NCBI GenBank assembly: GCA_021234155.1
Contig: JAJEKV010000003.1
Span: forward strand, 34,581,166 to 34,645,165
Direction of reading: 5' to 3'
Length of the DNA: 64,000 nt
Source: Isoetes taiwanensis
Taxonomy: Eukaryota; Streptophyta; Lycopodiopsida; Isoetales; Isoetaceae
The stretch's first letter is position 1, and every line of letters starts with the position of its first letter. The translations under genes and the position numbers were made by a program. The notes below the pieces were generated by a model. The model was not told the origin of the DNA. It saw only the letters and a program-made list of their open reading frames with translations, and searched no databases. This document shows positions 45,461 through 56,549 of this stretch, one piece after another.

Positions 45461-46286
45461 TCATGAATACTGTATAAGCACACAATAATCATTGTTAGCC
45501 TTACCATGCGATATCGGGAAAGCAGCTCTTCTATTGGAATCTCGCTTTCTGGCTCTCTTGTTGCAATAAGCAGAAAAGCCTAAGAATGCGTCCATATCCG
45601 ACACCTCTTTCAAGTACATATTCTGTCCAGCGGGCACAGGGCAGGGCTGGAGAAGATGGAATGCATGTAGTTCTGTCGGAAGAACATGGTTGGAGCTGTT
45701 TGAGGAGATGTCCGCAACAATCTTTAGCTTGTCTTCCGCCTCTTTCTGACTCTTGAGACCGGAAGCACATTCACTACTCAATCTCTGCAAGCTCCAGAGT
45801 TTCCATCCTGTTATGCCGATCAGAGTAAGTGGAATAATTTGCTAGCAAAATTGTACGTCTAGAAAAAAACAGAAAAACAACTATAATCCGGCCCTCACCT
45901 GAAGAGCTTGGGAGTGGAATAAGGGCAAGAAGAATAATACGGTCCCCAGGCTGTACTGCATTGGCAAGAGCCCATTCTAAGCCATGTTTTGTAACTGCTT
46001 TAGTTGCATCAATGGCTACAACGGCAGTTTCAGAGCTTTGAAGACTCGCCGGTGCCCATAATTTTTGGACATTTCCAGACTATTCTCGCTTTCCAGGATT
46101 AAGCTGTGAAGCAAGTGACATCTTTGTAGAACCGCCCCTGCTGGAGCCAGACTCCATAGCTCCCATGTTATTAGAAACGAACCATAAGAAATCAATTGCT
46201 GGATCGAGTTTAGGAGATGGCGATCTTGCCCTAGCAGCATGGCGATCTTGCCCTAGCAGAGCTTGCAATTGATGCACTCCATCCAA
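45461..46286 (-). pseudogene. USP-domain protein kinase fragment, first two exons
   Basis: It matches the N-terminal universal-stress-protein-like domain of plant (often catalytically inactive) receptor-like cytoplasmic kinases. Exon 1 ends at 45899 (CAG|GTGAGG) and encodes TAVVAIDATKAVTKHGLEWA then QPGDRIILLALIPLPSS. Exon 2 starts at 45807 and encodes WKLWSLQRLSSECASG. An in-frame TAG interrupts exon 1 (about 46080). The kinase domain is missing. An AAACCCTAA telo-box lies just upstream at about 46314-46323. Confidence 0.65.
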
Positions 46287-46289
46287 CTT

Positions 46290-46345
46290 TCTAACTAAAT
46301 CTGAGCCGTCAATGTTAGGGTTTCGTTGACGACATACTTACCCAA
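46290..46345 (-). promoter_or_regulatory. Leader motif shared with the palindrome
   Basis: Minus-strand order: GTATGTCGT, AAACCCTAA, then GACGGCTCAGATTT. The same order (GTATGTCGT, AAACCCTAA, GACGGCCCAGATTT) occurs in the right palindrome arm at about 43215-43280 and, more diverged, in the left arm at about 40950-41020. It may be a duplicated promoter/leader that travelled with captured genes. Confidence 0.5.
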
Positions 46346-46603
46346 TAACATTATAATATAGGATAATAAAGGATACATGACTCAAACGTTAACATGCTAC
46401 CCAATTATTGTAATTTTGATTATTGACTCCAAGTTATATTGCATGCCCTTCATATGTGCAAAATCTGATCATTCGTATTGTCTCTAATACTACATCAAAA
46501 TTTGAGATAGAAGTTGCAATGCAAACAAGTAACTATAGACCAGACCTGTTAAAATGATGAAACAACTAGGTCAAATCATATTTAACCTTCGTATGGTAGA
46601 TTG

Positions 46604-47051
46604 TCAAGGATCATCGATCATCTGATGAGTAGCCTCTTCAAGGAAAAATCTGTTGGTGCCAAGAATTTGATTCTCTATAAATACATGCATGCACAATTTT
46701 ACCATATGTTCAAACCTTCCAATACTACATTTCTTGGAAGAGTGCAACAGCCATGTAAAGGTCCCTCCAATTATAGTTGTCCAGGTGAATTTGTTTTGTC
46801 GGACCATTTTGCAATTGTTGGACCATTTTGCAAAAGATTGCATGTGCCTCCTCTAAGGTGCGCCATGTGCTATACATGTTCGTGAGGTTGTTTGATAGTA
46901 TTATGCTGGCCCTTAAGGGTGCGTGGATAAGATGGGCATGAAGTTGCTTTCCTTCTGGCAGGGACTTTGCATCTCTACATCTCAGTAGCATATTGTCATA
47001 ACAAATTGACAAAGAAAGGGGCTGAGCAATGGCCATTGGAGAATTTTTCAA
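46604..47051 (-). pseudogene. PPR protein N-terminal fragment
   Basis: PPR proteins bind organellar RNA. The frame reads LLRCRDAKSLPEGKQLHAHL, SNNLTNMYSTWRTLEEAHAI and NWRDLYMAVALFQEM, in the style of the first repeats of plant PLS-class PPR proteins. It covers about three degenerate repeats, whereas intact members have ten or more. No downstream repeats are found, so it is a fragment. Confidence 0.7.
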
Positions 47052-47059
47052 AATTCATC

Positions 47060-48190
47060 TAGTAAACTGTCTATGTTCACCATTTCTTTGAAGCTTATGT
47101 CCTTTTGCCTTGGCATGGAATTGCCATTCAATCCAATATTGGCATGAAGACTTCCCCTGTTACATTCCTGTTACATTCCTACCTCTGAAGCTCTCTTCCC
47201 AAATTCTGAGCATAGGGAAAAAAAGCCCAAGACATTATAAAGCCCAAACCCAAATTTCTGACATCATCTTTATATGCTTTTGGCATACTAATACTTGCTG
47301 AAACCATGTTAAATCTTATGTAAGTCCTGCCTCTTCCTTCAATTGCACAAGATACAATGCATGCGATCGAATAACTGCATGCTAATCCTCAGACCGAAGC
47401 ATATTCCATTGAATTCCATTTAGCAAGTTTTGCAAGTTCGGCATCTTTTTTTGGGGGGGCTTACCTCTGGTCGTCAAGAAGGCATATTCCTCACTAACCA
47501 CGTATCTCAGCCTCACATTTAGGGCATTCTACGAATATTCCTCAATCCCCACCTCCATGCCTAGGGATTGCCCTTCGAGCAACCCAAAAAGCGAAGGCAT
47601 AAAATAAAGTAAAGGCAATACAAGTTCTGCATGTATGTGCCATTTAAAAAGTCTGGTTCATTTCGTCTCTGTAGAAATGCAGTCTAGCAAATGGCCCATT
47701 CAAGTTAATTAAAGAAAAGAGGGGGCAGCAACCTTACATTCTTATAATAGGAAGAGAATGCAAAGAAAGCAACAGTAGACTGTAGACTGTGTTCAGCATA
47801 ATACCTTTGGTTTGCAAAAGCAGCTGCATTGCTTCGCAACTAGAGAGGTTGAACATGAGAAGGTCCAAATGATTGAAAGGCCGCACAGGTTGGTCACAAA
47901 GAAGTTAAAATAGAAGAATAAATGGAATGGGCACAAATGTAAAGAAAGCAAAAGCAACAAAGCAATAAAGTTGTATATATGCATTCTGGTTTATTTTCTT
48001 GCCTTGAAGAAATGCTCCTAAAAAATGGGCCATGAGATTTCACTCATTTATGGTCTGCCATAAGTTAGACATTAAATTAAATCCAATATTAGAGTAATAA
48101 GTAAATGTTTTCTACCAAAGAATTTCCGCGATGTTTTGGCCTCACCTCACGTCAAGCTGGAAATGGCCAACCTACGATAGACATCATCTT
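47060..48190. other. Intergenic, 3' side of the seryl-tRNA synthetase gene
   Basis: No coding stretch is supported. Contains a poly-T/poly-G junction at about 47445-47459. Probably includes the 3' untranslated region of the synthetase gene at its right end. Confidence 0.5.
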
Positions 48191-48192
48191 TT

Positions 48193-50155
48193 TTATTTGA
48201 GGCAGTTGGTCTGTAGTTTATCCTCTCCAAAACTGAGCGCCACACCTGCAGAAACTGAAATAGTCGAAAATATTGCCCCTAGAATAAACATAGACTTACC
48301 ACAGTAGGCCCTTTTCACACCATTCATAAAGGCATTCATATCAGGAACCATAGACGTTCTTTTAGCTCTATGTTTCGGCTGCTTTGCTGGACAAGATGGA
48401 AAAGGAAGGAAGTCCACCCCACCCATGTAAGGCTGCAGAGCTTCAGGAATTTTCACTCCTGTTGAAGTTTGATAGTTCTCCAAAATGCAGCAGATTGTTC
48501 TCTGTGTGGCTGTCAGAGTAGAGTTCAATAGATGTACGTATTGCTTATCTTGATCAATTATTCTAGGTTGTCCATATCGAATTTCCATGTTGCGGGACTG
48601 GTAGTCTGTGCAGTTAGAACAAGAGACAAGCTCCCTATACATTTGAGATGCAGGAAACCATGCCTCGAGATCATGTTTCTTTGCTGCTGCATTGTTTAAA
48701 GATCCAGAAACAATAGAAACAACTCGATAAGGCAGGCCAAGCATTTGATAAAACTCTTCACAGTTTTTCAACATTTCTTTATGCATATCCCAAGATTCAT
48801 CAGGGCTTGTCAGACAAAATTGCTCCACTTTCTCAAATTGGTGAACACGGAAAATTCCAAGGGTATCCCTACCATGAGAACCAACCTCTTTACGAAAACA
48901 AGAAGAATATCCTCCATATTTAATTGGAAGGGACTTGGGATCAAGCCTCTCCTTGCGATGATAAGCACAAAGAGGCTGCTCAGAAGTAGCAATAAGGTAT
49001 TTGTCATCCCCTTCGCCGCTCATCTTATAAAGTTCTTCGTCAAACTGTGACAGCTGTGCACAATGTCCCATTACATCCTTTGTCATGAAAAATGGGGTTT
49101 GAACTAACGTGAAATTTCGCTTTAACAGGAAGTCAAGAGAAAAGGTTATAAGTGCTAGATTCAGACGAACACCATAACCTTTCAAAAAGTATCCACGGCT
49201 TCCTGCCACTTCAGTACCTGTGATATCAGAATATAAAGTATAAGTAATTGCATCTCCAAGAAAAAATCGGTGAAATGCAGAAATTTTAAGAGTGCATTTG
49301 TTTAATGTTATAGTGGTTGTCTAAATGACACAAAGCCAATTTAGCCTTCTGATTCTGCTTATGAAAGAATGCATAAATTATAGGAGTATATTTGTCTAAA
49401 GTATACTGGTTATCTGAATGACACAAAGACAACATAGCCTTATAATTCTGCTTATGATCAACAAAAGACATCACCTTTTACAAGGTCAACAATCTCCAAA
49501 TCCTTGATGAGGTCTACATGACTTCTAAGTCCGGCATCGTTCCTACAAGTACCCCATTGCTTAATTACTTCATTATCATCCTGTGTGCAAAAGCAAGGAA
49601 ACAGGAACATAAATTACAAAATATGACATGAACATAAATTACAAAATATGATTCACCTTATACTGCTGAAGCCAATAAGAGACGAATAGGGTTATTGAGA
49701 AAAACCAACCTCGTTGTTGCTTACTGGCACGGAGTCATGCACAAGATTGCCTATACTTTGTAATGCTGAATCACGTAGAACTTTCACCTCCTGCGTCTTT
49801 GATTCCTGATCCTGTATCTGTGTCATGAGCTCTTTCTTTTGGGCAATAAGATCACTAGCATCTTCCTTGCAGATTTTCCTCTGTTGAACTGCTTTGTCAA
49901 TTTTGTTGGCATCTTTGCGCAAAGCCTCCAAACCGAATTGCACTTTTGGAACGAAGTAAACTCAATTTCCAAACAGAAAAATAAGAAAGTAAAAATAGAC
50001 AGAACAAAGCAAAGGAAGTTACATTCTCGCCATTTCTTATCCAGTGCAATGACAGAATCCACGATCTCCACGCTTGCAAATCTGCGCCTTTGAGATTCAC
50101 GAACAACATCTGGATTGTTTCCCCTTTCCTCTCTGAAAAGATTAATGTCCAACAT
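48193..50155 (-). CDS. Cytosolic seryl-tRNA synthetase, four exons
   Basis: It attaches serine to tRNA-Ser (and tRNA-Sec where present), a class II enzyme working in the cytosol. Exons are 50155-50023, 49942-49710, 49580-49475 and 49217-48193, all with GT/AG borders; they sum to 1497 bases, 498 residues plus stop. The N-terminal coiled-coil arm starts [20 protein letters not shown]. The core shows [20 protein letters not shown], motif 2 in [20 protein letters not shown], and the substrate loop [20 protein letters not shown]. Motif 3 is [20 protein letters not shown]. After [11 protein letters not shown] the usual short basic end is replaced by about 55 residues containing a hydrophobic run ([20 protein letters not shown]), making it longer than the typical roughly 450 residues. 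A Copia element lies 86 bp upstream of the ATG. No disruption is seen. Confidence 0.95.
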
Positions 50156-50236
50156 TTTGGTCGATCTCCAGAGCCCTAAACCTAGACGTTTTTCATCGGT
50201 CCTTTAAAGGTTGGGATTTTTAGCAAGGTTGTCTAG

Positions 50237-50241
50237 CACAC
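50237..50241. repeat. Copia target-site duplication, left
   Basis: CACAC, matching 55944-55948 on the other side of the element. Confidence 0.85.
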
Positions 50242-50869
50242 TGAAAGAAATAAAATAAATGTGGAACTTTGTTGTTTTTCTTCAATGGTCTATATAGCAC
50301 AATACATATTGATCAGATCAATCCTTATTAAACTTTGATTCAACGGTTAAACAATTTATTGTTCATCGGGCATTGACCCAGTTACTGTTCACCTGTTGAC
50401 CACTATAGAATAGTGTTTAATCCATCCAATTTCAATCGAACCTAGGTCCTAGATGAGTTTCGACAGCCCAAGCGACATTTTAATCATGACTGCATCAGAA
50501 CTACTTACCTCTTTGTGTCGTTCCCAGCTCAAAAATACTCCTGCCCAACACCGCACCGACCATTCAAGTTTTTCCATATATTACTTTTGTAGCATGTCGC
50601 TTGTGTATTCGTCCACCTTTACTTCTAAACTTCATCATTTCTAATGTGGTGCATCTCAAAATAGCACCTAAGATCCATACATGGTTTTCATGTTCACCCA
50701 TTATGTAAATCCATGTAGATGAGAAGCACTTATAGAGTAGAGCTCTATGCACCTGTATTTAGAGATCAAAGTTATTCAAACTCATTTCGAGCCTTTATCT
50801 CTTTGTCTCTGTGACTTCCTTCCAACAACCTCTGAATATAACATGACTAAAATTCTCATTCTTCTTTCA
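50242..50869 (-). repeat. Copia 3' LTR
   Basis: 628 bp, TGAAAG...CTTTCA. Its right part contains the same frame seen in the other LTR (SQLKNTPAQ, FCSMSLVYSS), which is not a gene. Confidence 0.92.
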
Positions 50870-51907
50870 TTCCCCCCTCATGTTATATTTCTGCTTCAAC
50901 CTGTACAGTTTATTAATCTTCTCAGCTCTGTAAAATTGGACTCCACCATAGCCTTTGTAAGTATATCTGCAAGTTGTAACTCAGTAGGTACACACTCAAG
51001 CTGTATTAACTTTTTGAAAACCATTTCCCTGATAAAATGCATCTTTAGTTCAATGTGCTTAATTCTTTCATGTAACATTGGATTGTTTGCCAATGCAATG
51101 CAGCTCTTGCTGTCTGAAAATAGTATTATTGGACATACTTGCTTTACACCAAGTTCATTAAACACTCTTCTACACCATACAATCTCTTTAGCTGCAAGAA
51201 CAGTGGCAGCATACTCAGCTTCAGCTGGTGACAGTGTTGTGGAACTTTGCTTTTTGCTCTTCCAAGACACTGGAGTGTCTCCTACAAGTAAAATAAACCC
51301 CAAAGTGGACTTTCTTTCATCCAAATCCCCATCCCAATCTGCATCACAGTCGGATTTTAGTTCCAACGAACTCGAATTGAACTTGATACCATTGTTCCCT
51401 TAAGATATTTAAGAATTCTTTTAGCAGCTGTTCAATAACCCCTGCCAGGGTTGTGATTGTATCTACTCAATAAGTTAACTGCATAACTAATTTCTGGTCT
51501 TGTAACAAATAAAGAGCAACCTATTAATTCCCTGAATGGTATGCCTTCCATTTCCTTTACCTCCTTTTCATCCTTAGGACACATTTCATTAGAAATTTTG
51601 GTTTCTGGAACTATTGGAGTTTTTGCAATGTTGCACTGCTCCATTTTAAATCTCTTGAGTATGGATTTGATACCTTGAGTTTGATACAGCAGCATAAAAT
51701 TCTGTTCTTTATCTCTTACGACTTCAACTCCTAAAAAAAATTTAAGTGACACGAGATCTGACATTTTGAACATGTGTTTGAGGGTTGACTTACATTTTTG
51801 TAAAGTTTCAAAAGTGCTTGTACCTTCTTTAAAAGCATAAATGTTGCCATCACTGGCTAGTTTCTCAAACTTTTGTTGTTGAAGGAAATCGTCCATGCAT
51901 TTATACC

Positions 51908-52039
51908 ATTGCCTTGGACTCTTCTTAGGCCATATACAGCTCTTTTGAGCTTCCAAACTTTTCTAACTCCTTGATTGCCTTGGACTCTTCTTAGGCCATA
52001 TACAGCTCTTTTGAGCTTCCAAACTTTTCTAACTCCTTG
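51908..52039. repeat. 66-bp in-frame tandem duplication in reverse transcriptase
   Basis: Two identical-looking units (51908-51973 and 51974-52039) duplicate the 22 residues around VRKVWKLKRAVYGLRRVQGN. The frame is kept across both. Confidence 0.92.
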
Positions 52040-52275
52040 TTCAAATCCAGGGGCTTGATGCATGTAAATGTCTTCATCCAATTTTGCATTCAAAAATGCA
52101 TTACTGATGCCCATATGATGTGCTTCCACCTTTTAGCATTTGCCAATACAAGAATTAATCTTATACTTATCATTTTGACAATTGGAAAAAATGTATCCTT
52201 GTAATCAATCCCCTCTTTTTGACTAAAACCTTGTGCTATAAGGCTAGCCTTAAACTTTGGATTTTCATCTTTAGA

Positions 52276-52306
52276 TTCTATTCTTATTCTTATTCTTATT
52301 CTTATC
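52276..52306. repeat. (TTCTTA)n microsatellite
   Basis: Repeated ATTCTT/TTCTTA units expand the Copia coding frame into an RIRIRIRI run on the minus strand. Confidence 0.85.
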
Positions 52307-53899
52307 TTCAGATGATTGTTTTTTGTAAATCCATTGCATCCAATAATGTTCCAGTTCTCTGAAATGTCCGCTATATCATACGTCTCTGTTCTTTTAAAAC
52401 TATGCATTTCATCTTGCATTGCAGTTTACGATTTTATACCATCCGTAGACTGCATGGCGTCATCGAAGCAAAGGGGAACTTCTGAGTCAAGCATAATCAG
52501 TGTCTCTACAAGATCCAGATTAATCTTTCTACTTCTGGCCTCAATATTTCGGCCATACTCATTTGGATTTATGAGCATCTCACCTTGAACAATTTTGTGC
52601 CTGTGTTCTTTTCTTTCTTATGGGTTTTGCATGGAATGAAGTTTTTTCTTATGCAGCAGCCCTAGCTATAACCATCTGGTCTCTATCATCTTGAGTTTTC
52701 CCACGTTCACTGCTTATTTCAGCCTGGATATAATCATCTGAGGTAATACTATCTGGATCATAATTTATTAATGCACCATGCTTGGCACCATGATCTACTC
52801 CATGATTCCTTTCTTTTTTATTACAAGCAAGTTCTTTACTCTCTTCATAATTGTGTATTGTTGCAACCTTATAAAACCAAAAGTGACGTCTGTACTAACA
52901 TTTATTTTTCTGCTCTTAAAATCGTATAGTCTATAAGCTTTTGAATGTTGGTCACAAAATAGGTTATGCAAAACTTGTCCTCTAGTTTTTTTCTTTGCTC
53001 CTCTGGCACATGTGTGAAACATAGACAATCATAGGCCTTAAGATAATCATAATTAGGCTTAAAAGCAGACCATAAAATTTGTGAAATCCCACCTTTAATA
53101 CTTACAGATGGAGTTAAATTTTGTAATTGCACTACAGTCTTCACGGCCTCCTCCCATAAGAAGTTAGGAATGGTTGCATGTATACTGCCGTCTAATTCCT
53201 TTCTCCATGCAAAAACTCTTGAACTTGTTTGATAGGTATTCTATCAGGCCTCACACATTTTATTTTTCTTCCAGTCTCCACTTCCACTTCCATAGCATAA
53301 GTTTTGAATGCAATAAATGCTTCGTCTTTTGTTTAAGACACATACAGTTTGTCTTTCTACTAAAGTCGTCTATGAAAGTGATAAAGTATCATTTTCCACT
53401 GATACCTGTAACCTTCAAAGGACCACAAAGATCAGTGTGCACCAAGTCCAATATATTCTTGGCTCTTTTTCAGAATTTTTTAAAAGGCAGCCTTGTGTGA
53501 CGAGCATGCAGCCTATGCAATTTGAGCAATCTGGACTTTCTTGTGATAAGGATATTAGTCCTTGCTTTGCTATAGCTTCAGTATTTTTCTTTTGAGTATG
53601 GTATAACGTCAGATACCAATCATTAAGTGAAGGAGCTGTCGATAGATTTAATAAAGCAAAACTTCCAAAATTCAGACCATATAGATTTTCAACACATTAT
53701 CTTTAAAAAATAGTACATTGTAGCTTGTCAAAAGGCGTCTTATAGCCAAGATCAGCTAATTGACTAACTGATATTAAATTTCTCACTAATGTAGGCACAT
53801 ATAACACATCTTTCAAACTAACTGGTTTTCTTGATAGGTCAAACAGTTCCAACACACCAACGTCTCCTATATTATGTAAATCTCCATTTCCAAGTTTAA

Positions 53900-54146
53900 C
53901 TTGGCCACCGCTTCTTCCTCTGCACTCCTTCGGGTGTCCTCCGGTACATCATTGAATTGTCATATATGATTGTACAGTATGCCAGCATCCTTATTATTGC
54001 TAAGGCTTTTCCCTCGAAAACCCTTTGGGGCAGGGGTTTTTTAATCCTGACAGTAATACGCTTGCTACTCTCTCTTTGTTTGGGTCCCATAGGCTTGTTG
54101 GTCGTCGTGGACAATAAAAACATATTCTATTATATTCTATTCTTCA
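53900..54146 (+). repeat. Dispersed hairpin repeat with (TTCTA)n tail, copy 3, inside Copia
   Basis: It contains TTATTGCTAAGGCTTTTCCC, GAAAACCCTTTGGGGCAGGG and AATCCTGACAGTAAT, and ends GGACAATAAAAACATATTC plus a TTCTA-type tail. It splits the Copia protease region between the degraded active site and VKLGNG, so it arrived after the Copia insertion. Confidence 0.75.
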
Positions 54147-54824
54147 AAATAAACTTGGAACTGGTTACACTCTTTTCAGCTCCATTACTATAATGAACAT
54201 GTCATTGTTAGTTTTATTTTTCAAGCTAGAAACTGACAGAATCTCTTTATGCTTACATACCTCTTCATCCTCATCCTCATCAACTTCTTCCTCTTCTTCC
54301 TTTATCTCCTCAGTGAAATTAACTGATGATGATTTTCTGCCATATCCCCTTCCTCTTCCTCTACTTGCATTATTTGCTCGAAATCCAGAGCCTCTTCCCT
54401 TTTCTTTAGTTTTAGGGCTAGGGCACTTGCTGGTATAATGCCCCTTCCCTCCACAATTGTAACATTCAACACTACTAGCATCTCTATTTCTAGGGCAATC
54501 AACTTTTAAATGACCGTACATATTGCAAGCAAAGCACAATCCTACTTTACCTCTATTAGACTCATTTTACTGTCTATAGTTACCTCTTGATTTCTGCCTC
54601 CCAATAAACACAACTTCAGGATTTTTTTAATCTTCAAATTCATCAATTACCTCCTCTTGCGCAAATTCAGTGCGTACCATATCCTCTGCTTCTTCCCTAG
54701 ATTTGGCCACATTTCTTATGAGAGTTTCTAGGTGTTTGTAATTGCTCATATCCCTAGATATGGGGAGAACTTGTTGTTGATCATTTAGCCACACTCCTGC
54801 ATCTTCCAGGCCCCCCTAATACTA

Positions 54825-55133
54825 TCATATTTGGCAAAGAAATCTGTTAGATCTTCCTTTTTTTTTATACTTTAGGTTTCTAAGCTCCATATCAAGAACA
54901 TCCATTTGAGAAGACTTTCTCTCAAATGTTTTAATCAGATAGTTCAACATCTTTCTTGGATATTTTCCTCTAATTCTTAAGAGAGTTGAACTTACAACCT
55001 TACTTGTAATAATATCTTGTGCTTGCTTGAGCTTTATCTTGTTCTGACCTGTAACTGTAGAGGAAATACTTTCTGATCCGGCATTCATACTTATTGACCC
55101 TGATGCATTGCTTGAACTTGTTGTAGAAGACAT
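54825..55133 (-). pseudogene. Copia gag, N-terminal part
   Basis: The ATG at 55133 follows the 5' LTR region. The frame reads MSSTTSSSNASGSISMNAGS then KLKQAQDIITSKV and later KMLNYLIKTFERKSSQMDVL, a degenerate gag with an apparent deletion. Capsid function is not expected. Confidence 0.7.
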
Positions 55134-55317
55134 AACTAGTGTGATATTCCCTTCAGAATCAACCAGACTCTAGAGATCTTCAGTCTCTAGTACATTCTCT
55201 ACTTTCTCTTTCCGAACTTGGAGACATGAGCCTCCTTTATATACTTCTATGGAGTTGAGCAAGGAAGCTCCAAATGTGCTTGTCATGATGAAATGCTTAG
55301 ATCCACTCTGACATTAA

Positions 55318-55943
55318 TGAAAGAAATAAAATAAATGTGGAACTTGTTGTTTCTCTTCAATGCTCTATATAACACAATACATATTGATCAGACAAATCCT
55401 TATTAAACTTTGATTCAATGGTTGAACAATTTACTGTTCATCGGATATTGACCCAGTTACCATTCATCTGTTGAGCACTATAGAATAGTGTTTAATCCAT
55501 CCAATTTCAATTGAATCTAGGTCTTAGATGAGTTCCAACACCCCAAGCGACATTTCAATCATAACTGCATCGGAACTACTTACCCCTTTGTGTCGTTCCC
55601 AGCTCAAAAATACTCCCGCCCAACAGCGCACCGACCATTCAAGTTTTTCCATATATTACTTTTGTAGCATGTCGCTTGTGTATTCGTCCATCTTTACTTC
55701 TAAACTTCATCATTTCTAATGTGGTGCATCCCAAAAGAGCACCTGAGATCCATACACGATTTTCATGTTCACCCATTATGTAAATCCATATAGATGAAAA
55801 GCACTTATAGAGTAGAGCTCTATGCACCTGTATTTAAAGATTAAAGTTATTCAAACTCATTTCAAGCCTTTATCTCTTTGTCTCTGTGACTTCATTCCAA
55901 CAACCTCTGAATATAACATGACTAAAATTCTCATTCTTTTTCA
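55318..55943 (-). repeat. Copia 5' LTR
   Basis: 626 bp, TGAAAG...TTTTTCA, pairing with 50242-50869. As the 5' LTR of a minus-strand element its outer edge faces the PPR-like gene. Confidence 0.92.
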
Positions 55944-55948
55944 CACAC
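55944..55948. repeat. Copia target-site duplication, right
   Basis: CACAC, identical to 50237-50241. Confidence 0.85.
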
Positions 55949-56086
55949 TTTGCTGCAATTCTAGCTATGCCATGTGCATGCCACGAGTATGCCATGTCAT
56001 CCTCTTCTTCGAGCCCACGTCATGCAAACCCTAAGCCCCACAATAAGGGAGATGGAGCTAGCTTTCGGCTGATTCTACTGTGACTG
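55949..56086. promoter_or_regulatory. Stranded divergent promoter segment
   Basis: Before the Copia insertion this segment was joined to 50156-50241, giving a gap of about 225 bp between the synthetase ATG and the PPR-like ATG. It carries an AAACCCTAA telo-box (56026-56034), common in plant translation-gene promoters, and a CCACGTCA element (56015-56022). The synthetase now has 5.7 kb of Copia between these elements and its start. Confidence 0.5.
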
Positions 56087-56544
56087 ATGGCCTCTCAGTT
56101 ATCGAGCACCCCTACCACAATGGTCCCCATCGTTTTTCGTTCCATTCAACTGTCTAATTCGTTGTCCAATCGAAGTGATAGAAGTAACAAGAACAATTGC
56201 GCCAAAGGAGCCTATTTCTAATTCGCAGCTTCCCAACCCAGTCCAGACAGACAAGGAATCGTCAAAAGTGGTCCGTCCTTTTGGTCGTTTGCACTTAGAA
56301 ATTGAATATTTTAGATTTACTTCTACCCATAGCTTATGTGTTGCAAAGAATCCGAGATCCAGGCACTGCATTGGATTTGTTTCTCTGGGCTCTCAATAGA
56401 AGAGGTTTTAAACACTTAACTTTTAGTTATAACTGTCTATTTGATTTACTGGTGAGGACAAACATTGTTGATAAGGTAATTGCAATTTTTAGAGAGCACA
56501 AATTGAGTATTTGTCAATCATTTTTCCTATGTTGCATGCCTTAG
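56087..56544 (+). pseudogene. PPR protein, N-terminal remnant
   Basis: The ATG at 56087 opens MASQLSSTPTTMVPIVFRSI, with a TAA near 56217. Further on, another frame reads PIAYVLQRIRDPGTALDLFL, WALNRRGFKHLTFSYNCLFD and LLVRTNIVDKVIAIF, the usual start of a plant P-class PPR protein. Frameshifts separate the two parts and the repeats stop after about 80 residues, so the gene is broken. It is divergent from the synthetase gene. Confidence 0.65.
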
Positions 56545-56549
56545 AAACT

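Larger units (their letters stand above)
50896..54830 (-). pseudogene. Copia pol and zinc-knuckle region, broken
   Basis: From the 5' side: a CCHC zinc knuckle pair (CFACNMYGHLKVDC and CYNCGGKGHYTSKC, 54539-54430); a protease remnant where DSGA is degraded to SNGA, followed after an insertion by VKLGNGDLHNIGDV and VLYVPTLVRNLISVSQLADL; integrase (DLVHTDLCGPLKVTG, FITFIDDFSR, about 53450-53350); reverse transcriptase (SNAFLNAKLDEDIYMHQAPG, WKLKRAVYGLRR, then KFFLGVEV); and RNase H (DADWDGDLDERKSTLGFILL, STTLSPAEAEYAATVLAAKE, LFSDSKSCIALANNP). Many stops and frameshifts separate the domains. The reverse transcriptase carries an in-frame 66-bp duplication. Confidence 0.92.
50242..55943 (-). mobile_element. 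Copia LTR retrotransposon, complete ends, decayed coding
   Basis: The two LTRs (50242-50869 and 55318-55943) begin TGAAAG and end CTTTCA, and the 5-bp target duplication CACAC flanks the element. On the minus strand the order is gag, protease, integrase, reverse transcriptase, RNase H, which defines Copia. A polypurine tract (GAGGGGGGAA, 50870-50883) abuts the 3' LTR. The region inside the 5' LTR (TGTCAGAGTGG) is a poor match to a tRNA-Met primer site. The LTRs differ at several percent of positions by eye, so the insertion is not recent. Confidence 0.95.

Noticed and set aside
50453-50644. LTR ORFs (also at 55528-55719) as proteins
   Set aside because: They sit in the paired LTRs and differ only as the LTRs do.
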